This document shows positions 55,330-64,000 of a stretch of DNA of 64,000 nt, in pieces. The position numbers were made by a program, and so were the translations under genes. The notes below the pieces were generated by a model. The model ran no database searches and had not been told where the DNA came from. It saw only the letters and a list, made by a program, of their open reading frames with translations. Origin of the DNA: Geofilum rubicundum JCM 15548 (GTDB lineage: Bacteria > Bacteroidota > Bacteroidia > Bacteroidales > Marinilabiliaceae); assembly GCF_000974365.1 (NCBI RefSeq), contig NZ_BAZW01000011.1:28089-92088 (forward strand), written 5' to 3'. The number at the start of each line of letters is the position of its first letter. Position 1 is the stretch's first letter.

Positions 55330-56832
55330 TTAATACCCTTTGTTTTGTGTCATTTGAGGATTGTCATCAATTTCCTCCTGCGGAATGGGAAAGAGCAATC
55401 TGTCCCTGGTCACGTTTTGCTTGCCGATTGATTTGAAGAAATTAACAGCATAGGCCCCATCCTGAATCCGCACCAGGTCGAACCAGCGATGGCCCTCAAA
55501 CGCCAATTCCATCCTTCTTTCATGAATGATTAGCTCCCTCATCTGATCCTGGGTCTGATCTTCTATTGGAGCAAGGCCTGCTCTGTCGCGAACCATATTT
55601 AAGGGCTCTTCAGCTTCGTTGGTGCGTCCCAGTTCATTCAATGCCTCCGCCTTCATCAGAAGCACATCCGCATACCTGTATACCACAAAGTTGGCGGGGT
55701 TGGTATTGTACTCATACGAAACGCTGAATGGTGCAAGGAATTTTCGGACATTGTAGCCTGTTCCGCTCCACGAAGGGTCATAATCTTTGCCATCAAAGGA
55801 TGGTCCGCCTTCATAAAAAATGGTTATGTCTTTGCGCAAATCACCTTCTTCATAAGCATCCACAAATTCCTGGGTGGGTTGATTCCAACCCCAGCCACCG
55901 GCTACCAGACCGGAGTTTCGGGGTCCCATGAAGGTGCTTAGCCATGAGGAACGGTTAGCGTTGCCCCAGAAATCTTCGCTGGGATCTCCGTCGTATTGCA
56001 CTTCAAATAATGACTCCGGATTGTTGTCAATGCGCGCATCAAAATTGTCGGCATAATTGTACAGAGCTAAATCATACCCTAAGGCTGTTACGGAATCACA
56101 CAGGTTTATGACGCTGGTGTAGAAATCTCCCTGCAGAATATTGGTAGACGCCAGTGTTAGTTTAATTTTTGCCATCATAGCCAGCGCGGCATCTTTACTG
56201 GCACGACCTAAATCGCTATTGCCATATTCGCTTTTTGCCGGCAGAAGTTCAATGGCCGCTTGTGTGTCTTTGAGTATTTGACGATAGACCTCCTCCTGAG
56301 GTTTTCTTTTCTGACTTAAGTCACTGCCCGGCAGTGCAGGGGTTAGGGACAAGGGAACATCCCCGAATACCCGTACCAAAATAAAGTTGTAATGGGCTCT
56401 TAAAAAGTAGGCTTCACCTAACAAGCGATTTTTTAAAGCCTCATCAATGTCCAGCTGCGGGATTTCTTGCAATACGAGGTTGCAACGCAGGATTCCCGGA
56501 TTGGGTCCCCGCCAAATATCTACGGCAGCTGCGTTGGCCGAAGAGGCCGTGAAATTGGCCAAATCGGAGGTCTCTATACCATCTGTTCCGCCGTTGGCAC
56601 CCACCACACTATTGCCTGCCATTATATCGGTGGTCCACATGCGCATGTTGTATAGCTTGGGCCATTGTAGTGGCTGGTAGGCGGCATTTACCATGGCAAC
56701 GGCATCGGCTTCGGTTAAAGTACCATCGGTACTTACCTTGTCCATCGGTGCCTTCTCCAGAAAGTCTTCACAGGAAGTGAAAGTGAGCAAAAGGGCTAAA
56801 GTCAGTGTTGCGAAAAAAGTTATATTTTTCAT
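55330..56832 (-). CDS. susD: SusD-like glycan-binding outer membrane lipoprotein
   Basis: The lid and binding partner of SusC, 500 residues with signal peptide and lipobox (TFTSC). The SusD/RagB domains are clear: NAAYQPLQWPKLYNM, RLLGEAYFLRAHYNFILVRVFGDVPLSL, and the C-terminal ELIIHERRMELAFEGHRWFDLVRI followed by LLFPIPQEEIDDNPQMTQNKGY. It captures alpha-glucan oligosaccharides for import. The frame is intact. It lies 11 nt after susC, in the order susC, susD, susE seen in classical loci. Confidence 0.96.
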   Translation of the reverse strand: MKNITFFATLTLALLLTFTSCEDFLEKAPMDKVSTDGTLTEADAVAMVNAAYQPLQWPKLYNMRMWTTDIMAGNSVVGANGGTDGIETSDLANFTASSANAAAVDIWRGPNPGILRCNLVLQEIPQLDIDEALKNRLLGEAYFLRAHYNFILVRVFGDVPLSLTPALPGSDLSQKRKPQEEVYRQILKDTQAAIELLPAKSEYGNSDLGRASKDAALAMMAKIKLTLASTNILQGDFYTSVINLCDSVTALGYDLALYNYADNFDARIDNNPESLFEVQYDGDPSEDFWGNANRSSWLSTFMGPRNSGLVAGGWGWNQPTQEFVDAYEEGDLRKDITIFYEGGPSFDGKDYDPSWSGTGYNVRKFLAPFSVSYEYNTNPANFVVYRYADVLLMKAEALNELGRTNEAEEPLNMVRDRAGLAPIEDQTQDQMRELIIHERRMELAFEGHRWFDLVRIQDGAYAVNFFKSIGKQNVTRDRLLFPIPQEEIDDNPQMTQNKGY

Positions 56833-56843
56833 AGGAATATTTA

Positions 56844-59833
56844 TTAGAAGTTCAGGTTTAAACCAATACTGTATGTCCGTGTGAGCGGGTATGCACCATA
56901 ATCAATACCATTGATACCAACTTCGGGATCAATGCCTGAATAACCGGTGATGGTTGCCAGATTCTGAGCGGACAGGTAGATTCTTGCCTCACCTATGTCA
57001 AAGCGGTTTAACAATTCTTTCGGAATGGAATAGCCCAGCGAAACATTCTTTAATCTCAGATAGCTTCCGTCCTCAATGTATCTGTTGGATGCTCTGGTGT
57101 TTTTATTTGGGTCATCGTAGATGGCTCTTGGCATGGAGGTGTTCGTATGGCCGGGTGTCCAGCGATTTAAAACAGCTGTGCTCTGGTTCTCAGAAACCTT
57201 CATGCCTTCCAGGGTCATTCGGTTGGCATTGTAGATATCATTGCCGGCATGCCCATGCAAAAATATTTCCAGGTCGAACCCCTTCCAGGCTAAACGGTTG
57301 TTCATGGAGTAAATAATGGAAGGGTTCGGATTTCCAATGTAAGTGCGGTCCTGGTCATTGATGATGCCGTCGTTGTTCAAATCTTTAAAGCGAATGTCGC
57401 CCGGCGCCGTTCCGCCAACAATTTGAACAGCGGAATTGCTAACCTCCTGAGGGTTTTGAAAAATGCCATCTACCACAAATCCGTAAAATGAATTCATGGG
57501 GTGATTGACCGATTGAATGGAAATATTGGAATTCTCAATGGAATTCTGATACATGGGTGAATCGCTGTTCAAATCAACGATCTCGTTTTTATTTAAAGTC
57601 GTATTCACGGAAGTTGTCCAATCGAACGCGCCTCTCAATATGTGGGTGGTCAAACTCAATTCAACACCTTTGTTCGACATTTGTCCGGCATTGATGTTGG
57701 GCACATCATGGTCTGAATACCCTGTAGAAATGGGCACCGCCATCGGCACCAACATGTTATTGGTGTTTTTTACGTAGCCGTCCAAGCTAAGCATGAGTCG
57801 TTGGTTAAACATGGTCAGGTCAACGCCAACGTTCATTTGCTCAACTTCTTCCCACATAATGCCTGGGTTGGGCATCCTGTTGGCCACCAGTGTAGATACC
57901 GGGTTGCCATTGAACATATAGGTTCCCATGTCATAGATGGCAGCAAACTCGTAATTGCCGATGTTTTGGTTCCCGGTTACACCGTAACCCACACGTGCTT
58001 TAAGGTCGTTTAGCAAGTAGAAATCAGGAAACCAGCTCTCTTCACTGATTCTCCATGCTCCCGAGAAAGAAGGAAACAATCCCCATTTGTTGTTTTCGCC
58101 AAATCGAGAGGATCCATCGCGGCGGACAGTTGCGGTCACTAAATATTTGTTGGCAAAGGTATAGTTGATACGACCGATGTATGAAAGCAAAGACCACTCA
58201 CTGGCATTTCCATTCAGACTTTGAATCTTAAGTCCGTTGTCCAGTTGGTTGTTTTCATCCCTTAAAAATGTATTGACAGATCCACTCATAAAATCGAACT
58301 GATTGGTCTGCGCACTGATGCCACCCATCGCATTCACGGTATGATTGCCAAAGCTTTGATCGTAAGTGAAATAATTGTCCCACAAATAAGTTAAGCTTTT
58401 ATTGGCACTTTGGTGCTTAAAAGAAGTCTCCACAGCAATTGGTTTCCAGGCATATGCAGGGGAAAAACTGCTTCCATACCAGCTTTTAAAATCAATACCA
58501 CCCAGGGTTTTGAATTTTAGTCCTTTAAAAAGAGATATCTCGGCTGAGATATTTCCCAGAACGTTATAGCCTTTGGTTTCCTGCGTGTTTTTTTCTGTTG
58601 TGCCAATAGGGTTGCGGATACCTCCTACCCATTCAACCGGACCTTCCGGTCCGCTCCATGAGCCGTCGTCGAAGTAGAGCGATTGGGTAGGTAATGCGCG
58701 CATGGTGGCCATTATGTCGTAGTCGCCTTGACTTTTGATGTCGTGACTAACGGTGAGTTGGTTCGAAAATTTGATCCATTCTTTTACCTGGGCATCTTTA
58801 TTGAACTGAAAAGTGTACCTGCGGAACTTTGTGTTGCGCACCAGTCCCTCCTGATCAAAGACGCTCCCGGATACATAATAAGTGCTGTTGTCTGAACCGC
58901 CGGAATAGCTTAAGGAATAGTTTTGCATGGGTGCCAAATCAATTAATTCGCCCATCCAGTCGGTTCCCTTGCCCAAAGCAGTAGGGTCGGTCCAGTCGGG
59001 ATTGGTCGTCATGCCGGCATTTTGAAGCATGTCATTGTTCAATTGGGCATACTGAGTCGCATTCAACAGGGTAGGCATGCCAATGGCTTCCTGAACGCTG
59101 AAGTTACTGCTGAAGGAGATCTGGCTTTCACCTTTCGTTCCCCTTTTAGTGGTAATCATTACAACTCCGTTAGCACCCCGTGCGCCATAGATGGCTGTGG
59201 CAGATGCATCCTTTAGAACATCCACCGTTTCAATGTCGTTGGGATTGAGGGCATTCAAACCTAAATCGGTAGGTACCCCGTCAATAACCACTAGAGGATT
59301 ACTGTCGTTGATGGTGCCCAGACCCCTGATCTTCATCGTTACATTATCACCCGGCTTGCCGGTATTGACTACTTGAAGACCAGAAGCTCTACCCTGAAGG
59401 CTTCGCCAATACTGGATACCGGTGCAGAAGTTAAATCTCCCGAAGATACGGAGGAGACCGCCCCCGTCAGGTCGCTTTTCTTCATGGTACCATAACCTAT
59501 CACAACCACTTCCTCCATGTTAAATATGGTACTTTCCAAAACGATGTCTACCCGCCCCGATGACGGAACAGTTGCTTCCAGGATTTCATAGCCGATAAAA
59601 GAAAATACCAGCACATCGCCGGTATTGGCCATGATTGAATAGGATCCGTCGATATCACTCACTGTTCCCAGCGTGGTTCCTTTGACCGATATCGACACGC
59701 CCGGTATCTTATCACCGTTTGTCCGGTCGGTTATTTGGCCGGTAACATTAATTTGTTGACTTTCTGCCATGGAAGCAAAAAGAAGTCCCATAACTAATAG
59801 GGCGATTTTTAGGTAATTATTTATTCTCTGCAT
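56844..59833 (-). CDS. susC: SusC-like TonB-dependent oligosaccharide transporter, split by a one-base frameshift
   Basis: The outer-membrane porin that imports oligosaccharides with TonB energy, about 996 residues. Signal peptide, CarboxypepD-regulatory-like domain (GDKIPGVSISVKGTTLGTVSDIDGSY), TonB-box region (EEVVVIGYGTMKKSDLTGAV), plug and barrel ending YGAYPLTRTYSIGLNLNF. The plug is broken near 59397, where GCC then TT lacks one C. Adding it gives GEALQGRASGLQVVNTGKPGDN, the usual LQGR...G motif. Both halves are otherwise conserved, so the gene is probably functional in the organism. It is the first gene of the operon. Confidence 0.92.
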
Positions 59834-60249
59834 GGCACATTAAAAATAATGGTTAACAATAAGTAAAATGTTCTGTCTGAAAAGGATGTCTTTTAGCCTG
59901 TTTTATTCATGTCTTTTCGTCAGTTAACACTTCTTCATTCGTCGAGTTTTTTTTGTCAAATTTCTCATGGCGATTTTCTTTAGATTCGGAAACAAACATT
60001 AACACATCAAAAGTACGTCTCCTGTTCGCTGTGGAGAAATTTATATTAAAAATTCAAGATTGCATTATGTGTTAAAAGATTAAAATATAGAATGATAGGG
60101 TGTTGTTGGTGAGTGAAAAATACAGATGCCGTTCAGGAAAAATCCATACCGGAATGGCTTTTTTTTCGCTATTTCCTGGTATAAACCATATCTTGGGTCG
60201 ACTATATTGGTTAGATATTTGTTAATTTTGTCATAGAAAGTAAAGATGC
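59834..60249. other. Divergent intergenic region between susC and susR
   Basis: 416 nt that should hold the promoters of both susC and susR. On the - strand TACTTTTG at 60015-60008 is an exact TAnnTTTG box for susC with a 175-nt leader. On the + strand TAATTTTG at 60223-60230 is another for susR, 20 nt before its ATG. Good -33 elements are not seen for either. No gene here. Confidence 0.45.
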
Positions 60250-61899
60250 ATGTATAGGATAAGACCCATGAGTGCCTTTTTTGTTTCAATAGCCATCCTT
60301 ACTATGGGGGCTTTTCTTTTTAATGGTTGTCATGACAAATCATCCAGTCAAAAAGAGCTTTTTGATCAGTTGAATGAGTTGATCAGGCAGGATGTTGAAG
60401 CCATTGGTGAAAAGGAAAGTGCTATCAGAACCTTTCATTTACCAATGAATAGGGCCCTTGAAACAGGAAACCAGGACAGTATCCTCAAGGCTTATTTAAA
60501 TTTGGCTAAGGTTTATGAACATTACATTTACGATAGTGCCTTTCATTATTATCGACAGGTGCTGGATCTCAGTGCGCAACAACACCGTGATTCTGTTTAT
60601 GCTTATTCTAAATTCCGATTAGGGCGCTTGTTGTCCTCGGTTGGCTTATACTCTGAAGCCATTGATTCACTTAGGACCATTGATTTATCGCTACTGGATT
60701 CTTTTTACATCGTTAAATATTACGAACAACTTACCTATACGTATTATGATCTTGCCGATTTTCAGGATGATAATTTCTTTGCCCCCGGAAACCGAAAAAT
60801 TGCCTCAGCCTATGTTGATTCTACCATTCAGGTTGGCCCTCCAAATTCTGGTGAAGTTTTAGGTGTCAAAGCATTCCGGTTTCTGGCTACTCAGCAAGTG
60901 GACTCAGCAGAAATTTACTATCAACGTATTCTGAATACTCCAAAAATGGAGTCCGCGCATCAGGCAATGGCCCATGCTGTTCTGGGATTTATTCATTTAA
61001 ATGATGCGAGAAATGAATCCGGTCAGGATCACCTTATAAAATCGGCCATCATCGATTATGAAATGGGCATCAAAGGTGGTATTTCACTTATTGTCCTTGC
61101 CGACCATTTATACAAAACTGGTCAAAACGACATTGCTTATCAATACATCAAAAAGGCGCGCAGTGATGCCGACATTTTTGGATCGAGAATGCGTCGTTTG
61201 CATGCTTCTGATGTTTATGCTAAAATTGAGCAGGATGTGCTGTTTTCTGAAGTGAAGAAAAAACAGGTGCTCACCAAATATTTGGTGGGTATAACTTTGT
61301 TAATCATTGCACTGACTTTTTTTTCCATTGTGTTGTTCCGTCAGATCTTTAGCATGAAAAAAATCCAGTCAATAATAAGACGAAACTATGTGGAAACGAA
61401 ATCTGTCAATATTCAATTACAGGAATCCAATAAAATTAAGGAACGTTATATCGGGTATTTCTTACGGATGAATGCCAAATATATTGAGAAGCTGGTTAGT
61501 ATTGTTACCTCCATTAACAAATTGATAATCAGTAAAAATACTGACAAAATTGAATCCTTGCTGAATAATATTAAACCCAAGGAAGAGCGGGACCATTTAC
61601 TTAAAAGTTTCGATCAGATTTTTTTAAGCATTTTTCCAAATTTTATTTCTGACATTAAAAATTTATTGCGTCCGGAAGAGGAGTTATTTATAAAAAAGGG
61701 GCATCTATTGAACAATGAATTACGGGTTTTTGCCTTAATAAGAATTGGTGTTGACGAGAGCGAAAGTATTGCAGAAATTCTCAATATTTCCGTAAATACC
61801 GTTTATTCCTATAAAGCCAAATTTAAGAATAAGACGAATCTCAGCAGCGATGATATTGATGACAAAATCATGCAAATCCGTGCGGGTACCGGACAATGA
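60250..61899 (+). CDS. susR: SusR-like membrane transcriptional regulator (DUF6377)
   Basis: A 549-residue regulator. The N-terminal signal/anchor is followed by a periplasmic TPR-like sensor domain (about 30-335). One membrane helix is at about 342-365 (LVGITLLIIALTFFSIVLF), then a cytoplasmic coiled coil and a C-terminal HTH (VDESESIAEILNISVNTVYSYKAKFKNKT). This matches SusR, which binds maltose or other alpha-glucosides in the periplasm and activates the sus operon. It is divergent from susC, as in the starch and dextran loci of Bacteroides, and is intact. Confidence 0.9.
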   Translation: MYRIRPMSAFFVSIAILTMGAFLFNGCHDKSSSQKELFDQLNELIRQDVEAIGEKESAIRTFHLPMNRALETGNQDSILKAYLNLAKVYEHYIYDSAFHYYRQVLDLSAQQHRDSVYAYSKFRLGRLLSSVGLYSEAIDSLRTIDLSLLDSFYIVKYYEQLTYTYYDLADFQDDNFFAPGNRKIASAYVDSTIQVGPPNSGEVLGVKAFRFLATQQVDSAEIYYQRILNTPKMESAHQAMAHAVLGFIHLNDARNESGQDHLIKSAIIDYEMGIKGGISLIVLADHLYKTGQNDIAYQYIKKARSDADIFGSRMRRLHASDVYAKIEQDVLFSEVKKKQVLTKYLVGITLLIIALTFFSIVLFRQIFSMKKIQSIIRRNYVETKSVNIQLQESNKIKERYIGYFLRMNAKYIEKLVSIVTSINKLIISKNTDKIESLLNNIKPKEERDHLLKSFDQIFLSIFPNFISDIKNLLRPEEELFIKKGHLLNNELRVFALIRIGVDESESIAEILNISVNTVYSYKAKFKNKTNLSSDDIDDKIMQIRAGTGQ

Positions 61900-61930
61900 T
61901 TCTTTGAATGAATGATTAATTTTTGGGTGT

Positions 61931-62466
61931 ATGATACAAAACGATGAAGTTTTATTGCGCGCGGTAGAGCCGGGTGATGTGGATTTGCTATATGATTGGG
62001 AAAATCGTATGGAGCTTTGGCCGGTGAGTAATACTTTGGCGCCCTTCAGCAAAGCCAGTTGGTCAGGTATGTGAAGAATGCAGCACTGGATGTGTTTCAG
62101 ACGAGGCAGTTGCGCTTAATGATTGATGCACACAAGGTGCACGAGGTACCTGTAACGGTGGGGATGATTGATCTGTTTGATTTCGATCCATTTCATAACC
62201 GGGCAGGGTTGGGTATTATGGTGAACCAGGAATGGCGGGGCAGGGGTGTAGCGGCTTCCGCGTTAAAACTTTTTATGTCCTATGCCTTCAGTACCCTGGG
62301 ACTTCACCAGCTGTACTGTCATATTTCTGAATCCAATACGGCCAGTATTAAATTGTTCGAGTCGGCCGGTTTCACTCTGGTCGGTGTGAAACAGGAGTGG
62401 CTAAAGACCAGCAAGGGTTATGAAGATGAATTAATGTTTCAATGTTTCAGACCGTCTTCCCGTTGA
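61931..62466 (+). CDS. GNAT-family N-acetyltransferase, split by a one-base frameshift
   Basis: A cytoplasmic acetyltransferase of about 178 residues. The N-terminal 42 residues (MIQNDEVLLRAVEPGDVDLLYDWEN...) open the RimJ/RimL-type GNAT domain. The rest follows in another frame with IGMIDLFDFDPFHNRAGLGIMV, the acetyl-CoA loop NQEWRGRGVAASALKLFMSYAF, and LHQLYCHISESNTASIKLFESAGF. One C is missing after the GCC at 62054-62056; adding it gives FSKAQLVRYVKNAA. Likely targets are ribosomal protein N-termini or spermidine-type amines. Its 3' end overlaps the convergent gene by 20 nt. Confidence 0.87.
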
Positions 62467-62908
62467 TGGTTTCAAAATCTGGCATCTGACCTATTACCTG
62501 ATGGTTTTGCCCGGTTTTGTCGAGCAAAATACAATAATTGTCCATGCCATTGGTCACCACTAAGTAATCCACTTGCAGGGGGATGTTGTACCTGGCCGCC
62601 TGCGCCAGGGTCGTGTTATTCACTGGTACTTCCGGTGCTTTGCATTCAACAATCAAGGCGGGTTTTCCTTGTCGGTTATAGAGAACGATATCCGCCCGCT
62701 GCCGGAGTCCGTTCACCACCACCATTCGTTCAACAGCCATCAATGAGGCCGGGTATTTGGCCGCCAGCATGAAATGAATGAAATGTTGTCGTACCCATTC
62801 TTCGGGTGTGAGCACAACAAATTTCTTACGGATGATGTCGAAAATATGTTTTTTCCCTTTTTCTTCTTTGACCCTTGCGTCGAAAGGAGGCAATTTGAGT
62901 GCTTGCAT
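62447..62908 (-). CDS. HsdR N-terminal-domain protein (HSDR_N_2)
   Basis: 153 residues of the restriction-endonuclease-like HSDR_N_2 family: FDIIRKKFVVLTPEEWVRQHFIHFML, then RADIVLYNRQGKPALIVECKAP with the D...ExK nuclease core, and YLVVTNGMDNYCILLDKTG. It lacks the helicase domains of true type I HsdR and is a lone protein common in Bacteroidota near ordinary genes, so it is probably not part of a restriction system. Intact. Confidence 0.9.
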   Translation of the reverse strand: MQALKLPPFDARVKEEKGKKHIFDIIRKKFVVLTPEEWVRQHFIHFMLAAKYPASLMAVERMVVVNGLRQRADIVLYNRQGKPALIVECKAPEVPVNNTTLAQAARYNIPLQVDYLVVTNGMDNYCILLDKTGQNHQVIGQMPDFETINGKTV

Positions 62909-63060
62909 TGGTTGGTTATTTGGCGCAAATTACTATAAAATCATTAAAATCCTCTATCTTAGTCTATCGGCTTTTAGGCAGTCGGCCGCCGAAAATGCTT
63001 TGCCTTGTCCATTCCAAAGCGAGATCGTAAAAGCGCTTTGTTTAAATTCAAAGATAACAT

Positions 63061-63836
63061 ATGAAGACAAAACAAGAAATAGTTGAAGATTGGTTGCCCA
63101 GATACACAGGACGACCGCTCGATCAGTTCGATGATTATATTTTATTGACCAATTTTGGACATTATGTAGAATTGTTTTCTAAATGGAATGATGCCCCCAT
63201 ATTTGGGGAAGGACATAATATGCCAATTGCAGTGCCAAAGGCATTACCATCATTAATTTTGGTATGGGGAGTCCCAATGCGGCGACCATCATGGATCTTT
63301 TAAGTGCCATTAATCCTAAGGCGGTTTTGTTTTTGGGTAAGTGCGGGGGTTTGAAGAATATCAATAAGTTGGGCGATTTGATCTTGCCCATTGCCGCCAT
63401 TCGAAGTGATGGTACTTCCAACGATTATTTACCTCCGGAAGTGCCGGCATTACCGGCTTTTAGTCTGCAACGAGCTGTATCTACCTCTATCAGAGATTCG
63501 GGAAGGGACTATTTTACAGGAACCGTTTTTACCACCAATAAAAGGGTGTGGGAGTATGATGAGCGTTTCAAAAAGTACCTGAGTAAAACCCGGGCCATGG
63601 CCATTGATATGGAAACGGCGACTATTTTTACGGTGGGTTTTGCCAACTCTATTCCCACAGGCGCTTTGTTACTGGTTTCTGACCAACCCATGATTTCGAC
63701 CGGAATCAAAACAGCCGAAAGTGATAAGAAAGTCACGAAGGAGTTTGTGGAGAATCATATTCGGGTGGGGGTCAATGCGCTGGAAGAGATTATTCACAAT
63801 GGGAAATCGGTGAAGCATTTGAAGTTTGATAATTGA
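63061..63836 (+). CDS. amn: AMP nucleosidase, split by a one-base frameshift
   Basis: A purine salvage enzyme that cleaves AMP to adenine and ribose 5-phosphate, about 258 residues, as in the short Bacteroidota form. The N-terminal part MKTKQEIVEDWLPRYTG ends with HNMPIA. The rest is in another frame: INFGMGSPNAATIMDLLSAI, VLFLGKCGGLKNINKLGDLI and the PNP-fold signature MAIDMETATIFTVG. One A is missing after GCA at 63228-63230/63231; adding it gives MPIASAKGITIINFGMGSPN. The gene is probably functional in the organism. Confidence 0.88.
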
Positions 63837-64000
63837 GAGGGTGAGAAGGGTAAGAGAGGGTGAGAAGGGTAGGTAGGGTTGATGGGGATTAGGTCAAGAG
63901 GTCAATAGGTTGTTAGGTCGTTAGGTCAGGAGGTGGAGCGAAGCGGAATCGGCGGGACGAAGTGAAGCGGGATCAAGAGGGTGAGAAGCGTGAGAAGGGG
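63837..64000 (+). repeat. Modular G-rich intergenic array, copy 3 (runs off the window)
   Basis: Same building blocks as at 47911-48215: GGGTGAGAAGGG, TTAGGTCAAGAGGTCAATAGG, then GGAGCGAAGCGGAATCGGCG. The + strand is the G-rich one again. The element continues past the window edge. Confidence 0.75.

Noticed and set aside
62447..62908. Type I restriction system
   Set aside because: Only the N-terminal nuclease-like domain is present, without helicase, specificity or methylase genes; lone HSDR_N_2 proteins are common in Bacteroidota.
16943..63231. Programmed -1 frameshifting at Ala codons as a translation mechanism
   Set aside because: No slippery heptamers or downstream structures were seen, many intact GCN|N pairs exist, and the affected genes are unrelated housekeeping and PUL genes. 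Sequence error or mutation is simpler; kept only as an alternative in the finding.
1..64000. tRNA, rRNA or replication origin
   Set aside because: I saw no cloverleaf with a T-loop/CCA pattern, no rRNA-like sequence and no DnaA-box cluster; a covariance-model search would be needed to exclude small RNAs.

Overview
The window looks like chromosomal DNA from an environmental Bacteroidota, most likely of the Marinilabiliales/Bacteroidales type. It carries SusC/SusD pairs, a SusR-like regulator, many carbohydrate-active enzymes, lipoproteins typical of the phylum, TAnnTTTG-type -7 boxes, no clear Shine-Dalgarno sites, and a probable type IX secretion tail on a glycan-binding protein. The taxonomic call is inference from gene content; there is no rRNA or tRNA in the window.

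Layout. 1-10.6 kb: a sensor kinase, then an assimilatory sulfur block. It runs Rrf2 regulator, cysK, cysJ, cysI, a DUF2061 membrane protein, precorrin-2 dehydrogenase and a cobA-hemD fusion, with a cysteate synthase convergent at its end. The block makes siroheme, reduces sulfite and fixes sulfide into cysteine, while cysteate synthase draws on the same sulfite, plausibly for sulfonolipids. 10.6-20.8 kb: accessory genes (carbohydrate esterase, chemoreceptor, DUF1593, DUF2892, DUF4349, sialidase-like protein, alpha/beta hydrolase) around a decayed zone at 13.3-14.5 kb with two gene relics and a possible IS21-type end. 20.9-25.8 kb: a TPR-AAA+ ATPase next to a TPR membrane protein, then small unknown genes. 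25.9-32.5 kb: a heavy-metal RND efflux operon with two His-rich exported proteins. 32.7-44.9 kb: formylglycine-generating enzyme, GH2, a sulfatase relic, GH28, an AraC-type regulator and a sialate O-acetylesterase. 45-48.3 kb: a GT2 glycosyltransferase and a PD40/TPR protein. 48.3-61.9 kb: a complete alpha-glucan utilization locus (susR, susC, susD, susE, GH66, GH31, SusF-like) whose order matches the known dextran locus of Bacteroides thetaiotaomicron. 61.9-64 kb: GNAT acetyltransferase, HsdR-N-like nuclease-domain protein and AMP nucleosidase.

Two window-wide patterns stand out. First, at least twelve otherwise healthy genes or gene parts are split by one-base losses. About ten of these fit one signature: an Ala codon GCN followed by a codon starting with the same base, with one of the two identical bases missing. 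This most likely reflects sequence error, but the shared context is remarkable. Second, modular G-rich and TTAGG-like intergenic arrays, and a separate 130-bp repeat pair, all lie in the same strand orientation whatever the direction of the neighbouring genes.
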